DNA of 36,745 bases from contig JBDTVG010000051.1 of NCBI GenBank assembly GCA_040007395.1, positions 1 through 36,745 of the forward strand, in the 5' to 3' direction. Shown piece by piece: positions 1-8,498 of this stretch (the first letter of the stretch is position 1; each line of letters starts with the position of its first letter). This DNA comes from DATGFK01 sp040007395. GTDB lineage: Bacteria; Chloroflexota; Anaerolineae; Aggregatilineales; UBA2796. The position numbers were made by a program, and so were the translations under genes. A model generated the notes under the pieces. The model searched no databases. It worked only from the letters and a program-made list of their open reading frames with translations, and was not told the DNA's origin.

Positions 1-42
1 GGGCAGGCTCATGTAACCTCTTGGCTCTCCAAACGCGCTCTA

Positions 43-951
43 CTAACTCAGTAAAGCATCATCCTTCAGCGTACCAACCGTTAGCCAGATAGCGTTATTC
101 CAAGGATCGCGCACAATGACGTTTTCGCCGTGCGTCTCAAAAGGAATGTGAGCATCTTCCAGCCGTGTCAGCACTTGCTGCCGTGCGTCGGAGTTTGGCA
201 GCGTGATAGTGAAAAACCGTAACCCTGCTGATCCTTCAGGCGGCTGTGGCGCACGCAGACTGCTCCACGTATTGAGGCCTATATGATGATGATAGCCCCC
301 CGCCGAGATAAAAAGCGCGGAAGACATCGCTGTCACCACATCAAAGCCCATTACGCGATGATAGAACTCAGCGGCGAGGGGAATATCGCCAACTTGCAAA
401 TGGATGTGACCGATCCGCGTGCCTGCCGCTAAACCTGTCCAAGGGCTTGGATTGCGTGTGCTTTCAGTTAACACCCCTCGTAGATCCAACGGATCAGTAG
501 CCATGACGACTTGCCCGTTGCCCCACTGCCATTCTGCACGGGGTCGATCCCGATAGATTTCAATGCCATTGTTGTCAGGGTCGGAAAGGTACAATGCTTC
601 ACTGACCAGATGGTCGGAAGCGCCAGCCAGTGGATAATTGCTGTCGAGCAGATGTTGCAGTGAGCGTCCCAGATCGGCGCGGCTAGGAAGCAAAATCGCA
701 AAATGGTAGAGTCCTGTGGAACGTCTCGGTTGGGGCGTTGCGCCTTTGCGTTCCGTAAGAGTCAACAAGGGGATCTTGTCGTCTGTGCCCAAGACGGCGG
801 AATTGTCGATGCGGTTGAGCACACGGAAGCCAAGCACGTTTTCATAAAATGCGAGGGAGCGCTCAAGATCGGAAACGGTTAATGCAACAGCGCCAATTTC
901 GGTATCGGGGCTAATCGAAGTAGTGTTCGTAACGGCAGGTTGTGTATTCAT
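43..951 (-). CDS. VOC-family protein, CatE-like ring-cleaving dioxygenase/glyoxalase fold
   Basis: The protein has two tandem VOC (glyoxalase/bleomycin-resistance/extradiol dioxygenase) modules. The first begins IGAVALTVSDLERSLAFYE and ends near LSDPDNNGIEIYRDRP. The second begins IGHIHLQVGDIPLAAEFYH and carries the HHIGLNTW stretch typical of CatE-type catechol-2,3-dioxygenase-like proteins. These are usually cytosolic metal enzymes; the real substrate cannot be read from sequence. The start at 951 (MNTQPAV) is preferred over one 45 bases upstream because AGAGG lies about 7 bases before it and the fold starts soon after. The length of 302 residues fits the family. The gene is divergent from the histidine kinase that follows. 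It could be a non-enzymatic VOC protein, since the first module has no His in its first strand. Confidence 0.85.
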   Translation of the reverse strand: MNTQPAVTNTTSISPDTEIGAVALTVSDLERSLAFYENVLGFRVLNRIDNSAVLGTDDKIPLLTLTERKGATPQPRRSTGLYHFAILLPSRADLGRSLQHLLDSNYPLAGASDHLVSEALYLSDPDNNGIEIYRDRPRAEWQWGNGQVVMATDPLDLRGVLTESTRNPSPWTGLAAGTRIGHIHLQVGDIPLAAEFYHRVMGFDVVTAMSSALFISAGGYHHHIGLNTWSSLRAPQPPEGSAGLRFFTITLPNSDARQQVLTRLEDAHIPFETHGENVIVRDPWNNAIWLTVGTLKDDALLS

Positions 952-1116
952 TATAAACCTCTGGTTGTTGGTATATATTGGACGAAAATTGAGCAACTTA
1001 TCTTACGGAGAAAAGCAAATGAGTCGTTAGACTATGATGGTAAGAAACGTCTACTTGTTTGGTTGTATAAGGCGAGAAAGCAATCCAAAGGTTATCTAGG
1101 TTTGCATAGAGGGGTT

Positions 1117-3528
1117 ATGGACACGGATTTAGTAGTACTCGCTATTGTGTTATTTTGCTCAGGGATTGCCATTGGCTACCTTGTGTTGATGCTGCGTTTA
1201 CGGATGGGATATGTCCCGATTTTCATCTTTCACGAATTGTTCGATGATGTACCCTATGCAGTGTTGGTGCAAAATCGTCAGATGCGTTATGGCTATGTAA
1301 ATCCAGCCTTTGCGAGGCGTGCCACTCCCCGTGCCCAACAAGCACTCGGTAAATACCCGAAAGATATATTCTCTGCCGATCAGCTTGATCCCGTTTTAGA
1401 GGGTTGCCAAAGTGCATTGGCGGGTCGCGTGTACGAAGAACCGCTTACGCCAAACCGTTCGGGCGACGAGATTGTAAGCTGGCGTAAAGCTATCTATATG
1501 CCGCGCCGCAATGGGCAGGGACAGCCAGTTGGCATTCTCGTCACGGTGCTCAATATGGACGCGATGTACAAACTAACCGAGACCACCCATCATCAGTCGA
1601 TGCTACTGGCGGCGGTTCAGGATGCGATCATCGCGGTGGACACAAAAATGTGTATTACAGACTGGAATCATGGGGCTGAAGTGCTGTATGGCTATACTGC
1701 GGATGAGGCTCGTGGTCGTCGCTTGTCCGATCTGCTTGACACAGAAATGACGGCGCAGCAAGTACAGGAAAGTATCATCGCATTGGACGAAAATGGGGTA
1801 TGGCGGGGTCAGGATACACACAGCAGTAAATCGGGTCAGCGTTTGACGGTTGAGTCGACGGTTTACCCATTGCGTGATGCAACGGGGACTCGGATTGGGA
1901 TGATTGGCATCAATCATGATATTACCGAGCGCACGCAAGCCGCAGAGCGTCTAAAGGAGATCGAGGAACGTTTTCTCCAACTGGCAGCCAATACCCATGA
2001 AGTGTTCTTTATAGGCTCAGGTGATGGCGCACGCGGCTACTATATAAGTCCTGCCTACGAGCAGGTCTGGGGCCGCAGTTGTGAGAGCTTTTATCAAAAC
2101 CCCCATTCATTGATGGCGGCGGTGCATCCAGACGATGCAGATCGCGTATTGATGTCTGGATTGCAAAACCGGGTGGAAGGAACAACCTTTGAAGAAGAGT
2201 ACCGCATTATCCGACCCGACGGCGCTATTCGATGGATATGGGCACATACTTTCTTTGTCTACGATAAACATAGAGAGCCTTATCGCTTGATCGGCACTGC
2301 ACAGGATATTACCGAGCGCAAGCAGATAGAAGAAGCCCTGCGTAAAAGTGAGGCTAGGAGCCGTACTTTGCTCAACGCCCTGCCCGATTTGATGTTTGAA
2401 CTCGATAGTGAAGGAAATTATCTGAGTTACACTGCGCCCGTCGATATGTCGCTCTATGCACCACCCGCTCAGTTTATAGGCCATAATGTGCGTGAAATCA
2501 TGCCTGCCGAGGTCGCCCGCCTCTCTGCTGAGAGCATGGAACGAGCGCTCGCGACGGGTACATTACAAACTTTTGAATATCAGCTTACTGCGGATGATGA
2601 AGTACGTTCCTATGAAGGGCGTATCACAATTATCCCCGGTGAAGGGAAACTCCTTAAGATCGTCCGTGACATCACGGATCGCCGCCGCGCCGAAGCGTCA
2701 TTGCTACAGTTAAATCTTGATCTGGATCGGCGGGTGAAGGAACGTACTGCCGAACTGCAAACAACCAACGCCGAACTTGCGGCGGCAAATGAGCGCCTCA
2801 AGGAACTCGACCAACTCAAAACCAAGTTTATCTACGACATCACCCACGAACTACGTACCCCTTTTGCGAACCTCGCTACCTATCTGTACCTCCTCGAACA
2901 TGATACAGCAGAAAAACGCAGCCAACATCTCGCTATCTTCAAAGATGAATTTAGACGGCTGACAAAACTACTCGAAAGCATCTTGGATCTTTCGCAGTTA
3001 GATCCGGGACGTAACCATATCGTAGCCTCAGCCGTCGATCTGAATAGCGTTACCGAACAGGTAGTCTTTGCCCATCGTCAACGGGCTGAGTCTAATGCTC
3101 TGACACTGGCCTTTGAACCTACCCCAGATTTGCCGTTCGTATATGGCGATCCTAGCCATCTTGAGCAGGTATTGACGAACCTGCTCACCAACGCCATTAA
3201 CTACACACCCGCTGGGCTAATTTTGGTTAGTACCGATCTAAATACCGCCACCAAAGAGATTTGCCTGATCGTTCGCGATACGGGCTTCGGTATTCCCCCG
3301 GCGGATTTGCCGCACATCTTTGAGCGCTTCTACCGGGGCGAAAATTCCAGCCAGAGTACCATTCCCGGTACGGGGTTAGGATTAGGAATTGCTCAGGAGA
3401 TTGTGACGCTCTACGGCGGGCGCATTGAGGTAGAAAGTGAGATCGATAGAGGCAGTGTATTTACGGTTTGGCTACGCCCCTACGATCCAGACCAATATGG
3501 TGCAAAAGCTAAAGAAACACTTGCATGA
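1117..3528 (+). CDS. Membrane-anchored sensor histidine kinase with four PAS domains
   Basis: This 803-residue kinase opens with one hydrophobic helix (about residues 3-25). Roughly four PAS/PAC modules follow (about 35-140, 165-285, 285-405, 410-525); the second to fourth each end in a 'DITERT/DITERK/DITDRR' PAC linker. Next are a coiled coil (about 530-565), a HisKA domain with DITHELRTP (phospho-acceptor His577), and a HATPase domain with N-box, DTGFGIP and GTGLGLG motifs. It should autophosphorylate in response to a small-molecule or redox signal read by the PAS domains. ATG 1117 is chosen because GAGGGG lies just upstream and the membrane helix follows at once; the open frame runs upstream to 940 but overlaps the divergent gene. 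No response regulator is adjacent, so its partner is elsewhere. The 3' end overlaps the convergent gene by 20 bases. Confidence 0.92.
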   Translation: MDTDLVVLAIVLFCSGIAIGYLVLMLRLRMGYVPIFIFHELFDDVPYAVLVQNRQMRYGYVNPAFARRATPRAQQALGKYPKDIFSADQLDPVLEGCQSALAGRVYEEPLTPNRSGDEIVSWRKAIYMPRRNGQGQPVGILVTVLNMDAMYKLTETTHHQSMLLAAVQDAIIAVDTKMCITDWNHGAEVLYGYTADEARGRRLSDLLDTEMTAQQVQESIIALDENGVWRGQDTHSSKSGQRLTVESTVYPLRDATGTRIGMIGINHDITERTQAAERLKEIEERFLQLAANTHEVFFIGSGDGARGYYISPAYEQVWGRSCESFYQNPHSLMAAVHPDDADRVLMSGLQNRVEGTTFEEEYRIIRPDGAIRWIWAHTFFVYDKHREPYRLIGTAQDITERKQIEEALRKSEARSRTLLNALPDLMFELDSEGNYLSYTAPVDMSLYAPPAQFIGHNVREIMPAEVARLSAESMERALATGTLQTFEYQLTADDEVRSYEGRITIIPGEGKLLKIVRDITDRRRAEASLLQLNLDLDRRVKERTAELQTTNAELAAANERLKELDQLKTKFIYDITHELRTPFANLATYLYLLEHDTAEKRSQHLAIFKDEFRRLTKLLESILDLSQLDPGRNHIVASAVDLNSVTEQVVFAHRQRAESNALTLAFEPTPDLPFVYGDPSHLEQVLTNLLTNAINYTPAGLILVSTDLNTATKEICLIVRDTGFGIPPADLPHIFERFYRGENSSQSTIPGTGLGLGIAQEIVTLYGGRIEVESEIDRGSVFTVWLRPYDPDQYGAKAKETLA

Positions 3529-4039
3529 TCTCGCGCTTTTCCAGTAGGTTGACCAGTACCGCCCGATTCAACTCTGGCATAAAGATGACTTCTGGTACGC
3601 CAAGATCACGGTGCATTGCCTCGTGGGCTTCGTCTGGCATCGACACATCAACCTGAGCATCACGCAGTCGCAGCTTGTTATTGGACACAATGACCGCCAC
3701 CAATCCCCATTCGCTCTTTTTGAATTCGGCTTGTTTTTTGGCAGGCAGCGCTTCAAGGGGCAGCCACGCGACCACCTCAAAATCTTCTTGCAATACAGTC
3801 CAGTCTGTTTCCCCAACCCAACCATACCAAGGGGCATCGGCAGTGGGTAAACCACGCTGCTTCTGGAACGCAAACCAACGTTTGGCTCCTCGCTGAGTCT
3901 CGCCCGCCCGCAGTACGGAGACATGGGCGACCAGCAGCAGCAGTTCACGATCTACCACAATTTGCGGCACAATGCTTTTATCCAGCACACGAAGCTGCAT
4001 GGAAATTTCGTAGACACTGACTTTAGGATTTTTCGGCAT
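3509..4039 (-). CDS. Conserved-looking protein of unknown function
   Basis: A 176-residue protein that I do not recognise. It has no signal peptide or membrane helix. It is mixed alpha/beta in pattern, with hydrophobic strands such as RELLLLVAHVSVLR and WGLVAVIVSNNKLRLRD and several Trp residues in the middle (about 80-110). ATG 4039 is preferred over the longest frame (4087) because GGAG sits about 6 bases upstream. The last 20 bases overlap the convergent histidine kinase, so both stop codons lie inside the other gene and no terminator fits between them. No context suggests a function. Confidence 0.65.
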   Translation of the reverse strand: MPKNPKVSVYEISMQLRVLDKSIVPQIVVDRELLLLVAHVSVLRAGETQRGAKRWFAFQKQRGLPTADAPWYGWVGETDWTVLQEDFEVVAWLPLEALPAKKQAEFKKSEWGLVAVIVSNNKLRLRDAQVDVSMPDEAHEAMHRDLGVPEVIFMPELNRAVLVNLLEKREIMQVFL

Positions 4040-4137
4040 TTCGGCTCCAAGAGGGATAGCGGCGACTCTAACGATAACTCGACTCAACTATACCCATGAT
4101 CCTAAGATCCTAAAGTAACTGGCAATCCCGGCAATAG

Positions 4138-4734
4138 TTATTCTGAGTTCAATCCACCTTTGAGAGGGGATATATGGATTTCTGCAAGAGACTGGTAGAT
4201 TAGTTCAGTTGTTTTATCCCGACCTGCGTCAAGACCCAAACTTAAAACAGAAGTATCTAGCACATCTTGAAATAGGCGCTTGATAAAACGCAATTCATCA
4301 ATGGTGTATTTTTGGGCAAACTTTATCAACCCTTTTTCCATATAGTAATCAAAGGTGCGATGCACCTCGAAAAGCTCCTTGCCAAGCGGTGTAGTGCGGA
4401 ACAGGACTTCTTTTTTATTATTGGGCAGTGTCTCCGTGAGGATAAGTTTTTGGGCGAGCAACTTGCGCGTCGTTTTGGAAACACTCCCCTTTGGAATCCC
4501 GAACTGCTTTGAGATAGTAATCCCATTCGCTGGCTCCAACTGCCCAACAGCATTCAGGACACGCAGCGTCATTAGGGTTGAATTTTGCAGGATTTCGACG
4601 ATGGCTGGACTACTGGAGTTTTGCAGCATCCACTGCTTGACTTCGTTGTTTTGCGCTTCCGTCTTATCCGTTATTTGTGACAGCAGCTCCATAATTTCGG
4701 CAATTACGGGGAGGGTTTCGTCTGGATTGGACAT
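4138..4734 (-). CDS. MarR-family transcriptional regulator
   Basis: A 198-residue regulator with a winged-helix core at about residues 50-115: ILQNSTLMTLRVLNAVGQLE, then the helix-turn-helix ISKQFGIPKGSVSKTTRKLL and a wing with LPNNKKEVLFRTTPLGKELF. Flanking helices provide dimerisation, as in MarR proteins. It lies head to head with a quinone-oxidoreductase-like gene; the 162-base gap holds two identical 16-base sites with a perfect 5+3+5 inverted repeat, which suits a MarR dimer. The inference is repression of the neighbour, and probably of itself, relieved by a small phenolic, quinone or oxidant ligand. ATG 4734 has AGGA upstream. At 198 residues it is longer than the usual 140-160, because of an N-terminal extension and a C-terminal helix. 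Confidence 0.85.
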   Translation of the reverse strand: MSNPDETLPVIAEIMELLSQITDKTEAQNNEVKQWMLQNSSSPAIVEILQNSTLMTLRVLNAVGQLEPANGITISKQFGIPKGSVSKTTRKLLAQKLILTETLPNNKKEVLFRTTPLGKELFEVHRTFDYYMEKGLIKFAQKYTIDELRFIKRLFQDVLDTSVLSLGLDAGRDKTTELIYQSLAEIHISPLKGGLNSE

Positions 4735-4778
4735 ATCGATAATCCTGAACTACCTACGTTACGCTCATTTTTCCTTCT

Positions 4779-4784
4779 AGTATA
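4779..4784 (-). promoter_or_regulatory. Possible -10 box of the MarR gene
   Basis: TATACT on the minus strand, 45 bases before the MarR ATG. The matching -35 is poor (TAATCG or TTAATC at 17-18 bases). The upstream operator (4810-4825) abuts the -35 position, so autoregulation is plausible. Confidence 0.35.
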
Positions 4785-4809
4785 GCCAAAATACAAGCGG
4801 GCGATTAAT

Positions 4810-4825
4810 GTTTCCAAGAAACCAT
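4810..4825. promoter_or_regulatory. Operator copy 1 for the divergent MarR repressor
   Basis: GTTTCCAAGAAACCAT contains the perfect inverted repeat GTTTC-CAA-GAAAC. The same 16 bases recur at 4857. This copy lies immediately upstream of the -35 box of the oxidoreductase gene. The sequence is seen directly; assigning it to the adjacent MarR protein is inference from position and symmetry. Confidence 0.65.
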
Positions 4826-4826
4826 A

Positions 4827-4855
4827 TTGACAGCAAAACAAATTGCCCGTAAAAT
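4827..4855 (+). promoter_or_regulatory. Sigma70-type promoter of the MDR oxidoreductase gene
   Basis: TTGACA (4827-4832), a 17-base spacer, then TAAAAT (4850-4855): a consensus -35 and a -10 one base from consensus. It is bracketed by the two operator copies. The predicted start of transcription (about 4862) falls inside the second operator. Confidence 0.75.
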
Positions 4856-4856
4856 A

Positions 4857-4872
4857 GTTTCCAAGAAACCAT
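4857..4872. promoter_or_regulatory. Operator copy 2 for the divergent MarR repressor
   Basis: An identical copy of the 4810 site, 47 bases further on and starting 1 base after the -10 box. A protein bound here would cover the transcription start and block the polymerase. Confidence 0.65.
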
Positions 4873-4896
4873 TTCATATAACAAAGGATCGTAGCC

Positions 4897-5874
4897 ATGA
4901 AAGCCGCCGTATTGCACAAGCTGGGCGAAGCGCCAAAGTTCGAAGATTTTCCCGATCCAATACCACAAGGGGATCAGGACGTTCTCGTTCATATCACAGC
5001 CGCTTCGATCAAAAATATCGATAAAGGTCTTGCCGCCGGGTCGCACTATGACCACTATTATACCGAATTGCCGTGCATTGTCGGGATAGATGGCGCAGGC
5101 ATTCTTGACGATGGCACGCACGTTCTGGCGGGTACACGCCCACCGTATGGCATGATGGCGGAAAAAGCCATCGCCGCCAAAGCCTACCTAATGCCGATTC
5201 CAGAGGGAGTCGATGATGTTACGGCAGCGGCCTTGCCTAACCCAGCGATTTCAGCATGGATGGCACTTACGTGGCGGGGACAGTTGAAAGCGGGTCAAAC
5301 CGTGTTTATCATGGGCGCAACAGGAGTCACGGGTAAACTGGCGATACAGCTTGCCAAGCATTTCGGCGCGGGGCGAGTTGTTGCTGCTGGGCGCAACTCA
5401 GATGTGTTGCAAACGCTCCCCGAATTGGGCGCAGACGCGGTAATCTCGCTTGCACAGTCCGATGAGGCACTAAAAGAAGCCTTTGCTGCTGAAGCGCGAC
5501 AACACCCATTTGATATTGTTTTAGATTTTCTCTGGGGTCATCCATCCGAAGTGCTGCTGGATGCGTTGACAGGGCATAGTCTCGTGGCGGAAGCCCATAC
5601 CACCCGCTATATCGAGATTGGCGAAATGGCAGGTTCGAAGATTGCGCTCTCTGCTGCTACGTTACGAAGTGCAGGCATTGAACTGTACGGTCAAGGTGGT
5701 GGGAGTGTTCCCAGTGAGATGATGGCAAGGATACCAGAAGTACTGGGTGAATTGTTAGGGCTTGCGGCGGCGGGTAAGATTCGCATTGATACGGAAGCAA
5801 TACCGCTGCGCGATATAGAACAAGCTTGGCAGCGCGACGATTTACATGGCAAGCGGATCGTTATTATTCCGTAG
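4897..5874 (+). CDS. MDR-superfamily NAD(P)H oxidoreductase (quinone reductase-like)
   Basis: A 325-residue medium-chain dehydrogenase/reductase of the zinc-free quinone oxidoreductase type. The N-terminal GroES-like domain has the GIDGAGIL turn (about 63-70). The Rossmann fold carries MGATGVTG (139-146), the AxxGxxG nucleotide-binding loop of NADPH-dependent quinone reductases. The structural-zinc cysteine cluster is absent. AAAGGA lies 8 bases before ATG 4897. It is expressed from a strong promoter flanked by two putative MarR operators, so it is probably induced when an electrophile, quinone or phenolic inactivates the repressor. The likely role is cytosolic reduction of quinones or alpha,beta-unsaturated carbonyls; the exact substrate is not deducible. 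Confidence 0.87.
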   Translation: MKAAVLHKLGEAPKFEDFPDPIPQGDQDVLVHITAASIKNIDKGLAAGSHYDHYYTELPCIVGIDGAGILDDGTHVLAGTRPPYGMMAEKAIAAKAYLMPIPEGVDDVTAAALPNPAISAWMALTWRGQLKAGQTVFIMGATGVTGKLAIQLAKHFGAGRVVAAGRNSDVLQTLPELGADAVISLAQSDEALKEAFAAEARQHPFDIVLDFLWGHPSEVLLDALTGHSLVAEAHTTRYIEIGEMAGSKIALSAATLRSAGIELYGQGGGSVPSEMMARIPEVLGELLGLAAAGKIRIDTEAIPLRDIEQAWQRDDLHGKRIVIIP

Positions 5875-5880
5875 TCACAC

Positions 5881-5915
5881 GAACTCCCCTCATTCATACG
5901 CAATGAGGGAAGTTC
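5881..5915 (+). terminator. Hairpin after the oxidoreductase gene, probable terminator
   Basis: GAACTCCCCTCATT pairs with AATGAGGGAAGTTC (13 of 14 pairs, one C-A mismatch) around a 7-base loop, starting 6 bases after the stop codon. The following TTACTATAATTT is only moderately T-rich, so termination may be partial. Confidence 0.55.
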
Positions 5916-6010
5916 TTACTATAATTTCGGTTTCAATAGTTCCCTCGATTTTGCCTAGACTGCTTTCACGATAAGTAGGCTAAAATTACCCTCCAAGGAG
6001 CCTCTTATCT

Positions 6011-7171
6011 ATGCGTATTGCCGTTGCCCCTAATGCCTTTCGTGGCAGCCTAACCGCCACCGAAGCGACTAACGCCATTATCGACGGCCTGCGACAGTCG
6101 CGTCTGCGTGACGTCGATACCATCGCGATGCCATTGGCTGACGGCGGCGATGGCACGTTGGAAATTCTGCTGGCGGGCTTAGGCGGCGAACGGCTCACCG
6201 CTACGGTCACTGGCCCGATGAATGCACCTGTGCAAGCGACAATGGGCTTGCTTGCCGATGGTAAGACTGCTGTAATCGAAATGGCGCGTGCATCGGGAGT
6301 CGAGCTTGTGCCGCGTTCGGAACGTTCGCCATTAGCGGCAACCAGCTACGGCACGGGCGAACTTATTCTGGCAGGGTTACAGCGTGGCTATCAACACTTC
6401 GTGATCGGTCTAGGCGGTAGCGCCACCGTCGATGGTGGCGCGGGGTGCGTACAGGCGCTCGGAGCCGCACTACTCGATTCTAGTGGGCAAAATATTCCGC
6501 ATAACGGGGTGGGGTTGGAAAAACTCAATCGTATTGATTTGAGCCTACTCGATCCCCGGCTGAGTGATGCCACATTTACTGCACTGTGTGACGTGACCAA
6601 TCTACTGCTAGGTTCGCACGGTGCAGCCCGGATCTTTGGGCCGCAAAAAGGCGCTAGTCCCGCCGATGTCGAAATTCTCGAACGTAATCTGGCACACTTT
6701 GCCGAGATCATCCAGCGTGATCTCAAACGCGATGTAACCACTATCGTCAGCGGTGGCGCGGCAGGTGGACTAGGGGCGGGATTGGCTGCGTTTCTGAACG
6801 CGACACTCGCCCCCGGCGGCGCGACCTTGATCGCGCTGCTTGGCTATGACAAACAGTTAGCTGAGGTTGATCTCGTGATCACAGGCGAAGGGAAACTTGA
6901 TATGCAAACGGCAGGCGGCAAAGCTGTCCAGACGATTGCCGAGGCTGCCCATCAACGCAATATTCCCGTGATTGCCTTGGCTGGGACGCTGGAAGCTGAT
7001 CGCACTGCGTTAGCCGCTATGGGGATTCAAGCGGCATGGAGTATCGTGCCGGGGCCATGTTCACTGGACGAGGCGTTGATACATGGCGCAGAATGGTTAA
7101 CCCGCACGGCTAGCGAAGTCGGCAATCTGTTAGCGCTGCCATTCGTAAACAATCCGGGGTCGATTCGCTGA
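6011..7171 (+). CDS. Glycerate kinase (GarK/GlxK family)
   Basis: A 386-residue member of the glycerate kinase family, which phosphorylates D-glycerate (to 2-phosphoglycerate in the GarK/GlxK branch) and feeds it into lower glycolysis. Recognisable family blocks are APNAFRGSLTATEATNAI at the start, MPLADGGDGTLEIL, an ATSYGTGELI helix, IGLGGSATVDGGAGCVQAL, FGPQKGAS, the Gly-rich SGGAAGGLGAGLAAFLNA, and VITGEGKLDMQTAGGKA near the C terminus. Length matches the family (about 370-390). AAGGAG sits 9 bases before ATG 6011. It has its own upstream gap after a hairpin, so it is probably a separate unit; no glyoxylate or galactarate genes are adjacent. Confidence 0.92.
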   Translation: MRIAVAPNAFRGSLTATEATNAIIDGLRQSRLRDVDTIAMPLADGGDGTLEILLAGLGGERLTATVTGPMNAPVQATMGLLADGKTAVIEMARASGVELVPRSERSPLAATSYGTGELILAGLQRGYQHFVIGLGGSATVDGGAGCVQALGAALLDSSGQNIPHNGVGLEKLNRIDLSLLDPRLSDATFTALCDVTNLLLGSHGAARIFGPQKGASPADVEILERNLAHFAEIIQRDLKRDVTTIVSGGAAGGLGAGLAAFLNATLAPGGATLIALLGYDKQLAEVDLVITGEGKLDMQTAGGKAVQTIAEAAHQRNIPVIALAGTLEADRTALAAMGIQAAWSIVPGPCSLDEALIHGAEWLTRTASEVGNLLALPFVNNPGSIR

Positions 7172-7262
7172 CCATGGACTGAATAGAATGGTTTTTGCTT
7201 AAAATTCGATACCCTGTAAAATTAGAACAAATAATCTATAATAAATCATAGGATTACCATTG

Positions 7263-8480
7263 ATGAAACTCACTTTCGCCGCCGCGCAAACCTTGATGAT
7301 CGCGGCGCAAGGACTGCATGAGCTTCCGGCGAAGCCTGCCACAAAAGCCGATGTGTTAGCAACAATTCGGCGCATGGAGGTGTTGCAAATCGACACAATC
7401 AATGTGGTCGCCCGCAGCCCCTATTTCGTGTTGTGGAGCCGTCTGGGAGACTACGAGTCGCACTGGGTAGAGGATCTGCTAGCGGAAGGATCAATCTTCG
7501 AATACTGGTCGCATGTCGCGTGCTGGCTGCCGATTGAGGACTATCCACTGTCGCGGCGTATGATGCTTGATCAGCGCAAGGGATGGGGAAACAGTATTAC
7601 ATGGGTGGCTGAACATCCAGAACTGGTCGACAAGGTTCTGGCGCAGGTGCGTGAAAAAGGGACAGTGCGTTCGGCGGATTTCGAGCGTACCAGCGGTAAG
7701 GCCAGCGGTTGGTGGGACTGGAAAGAAGAAAAGCAGGCGCTCGAACATTTGCACAATATGGGAACATTGATGACCGCCAAGCGTCATAACTTTCAGCGGC
7801 ACTATGCACTACGCGAATCGGTGCTGCCAACGTGGAACGATGACGATGCACCTTCCTATGAGGTTGTACTGCGGACCTTGACGACCAAAGCAGTCAAAGC
7901 GTTAGGGATAACTACCGCCGCATGGGTTCCTGACTACTTCCGCACCCCGAAACGCGAAACGATTCCGCTGCTCGAAGCACTCAACGATGAAGGGATTCTC
8001 ACCCGTGCCGAGGTCAAGGGATGGAGCGTACCCGCTTATATTCATCGCGATAATCTGGCATTGGCGAAAGCCGTTAACACTGGCAAAGTACGGGCCAATC
8101 AGGTAACTTTGCTGTCGCCCTTCGATCCGCTAGTCTGGGATCGCACTCGTGCTAAGACCATGTTCAACTTTGACTACAAGATCGAATGTTACACGCCCGC
8201 ACCCAAACGTCGTTATGGCTATTTCACCCTACCTATTCTACGCCGTAACGCCTTGATCGGACGGCTAGACGCGAAAGCCCATCGCAAAGACAAACTGTTC
8301 GAGGTTAAGGCGTTGCATCTGGAACCGGGTATCGCGATCACCGATGATCTAATCGTTGATCTGGTACAAGTTCTGCAACGCTGCGCCCACTGGCACAAAA
8401 CGCCGGAAGTGATCGTGCGCCTTTCCGATCCGGCAGAACTTGCTGAACTGGTGAACAGGAGTCTAAACGCAAGCAGCTAA
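7263..8480 (+). CDS. YcaQ/AlkX-type DNA glycosylase (winged-helix DNA-binding family)
   Basis: A 405-residue protein of the HTH_42 (DUF1006) family, which includes interstrand-crosslink glycosylases. The diagnostic motif is LQIDT with Gln42-Ile-Asp44: the AlkX/YcaQ branch uses Q-hydrophobic-D, whereas the antibiotic self-resistance AlkZ branch uses Q-hydrophobic-Q. Other family blocks are ARSPYFVLWSRLGDY, FEYWSHVACWLPIEDYPL, LLSPFDPLVWDRTRAKTMF and RRYGYFTLPIL. The predicted role is excision of bulky alkylated purines and unhooking of crosslinks. ATG 7263 is preferred over TTG 7260; AGGA lies about 10 bases upstream. It probably shares a transcript with the following membrane protein (18-base gap). 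No biosynthetic cluster is nearby, which agrees with a housekeeping repair role. Confidence 0.87.
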   Translation: MKLTFAAAQTLMIAAQGLHELPAKPATKADVLATIRRMEVLQIDTINVVARSPYFVLWSRLGDYESHWVEDLLAEGSIFEYWSHVACWLPIEDYPLSRRMMLDQRKGWGNSITWVAEHPELVDKVLAQVREKGTVRSADFERTSGKASGWWDWKEEKQALEHLHNMGTLMTAKRHNFQRHYALRESVLPTWNDDDAPSYEVVLRTLTTKAVKALGITTAAWVPDYFRTPKRETIPLLEALNDEGILTRAEVKGWSVPAYIHRDNLALAKAVNTGKVRANQVTLLSPFDPLVWDRTRAKTMFNFDYKIECYTPAPKRRYGYFTLPILRRNALIGRLDAKAHRKDKLFEVKALHLEPGIAITDDLIVDLVQVLQRCAHWHKTPEVIVRLSDPAELAELVNRSLNASS

Positions 8481-8498
8481 TGTAAAGGAGTACATACG

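Noticed and set aside
940..1116. N-terminal extension of the PAS histidine kinase
   Set aside because: It overlaps the start of the divergent VOC gene and is basic without a domain; ATG 1117 has GAGGGG and leads directly into the membrane helix.
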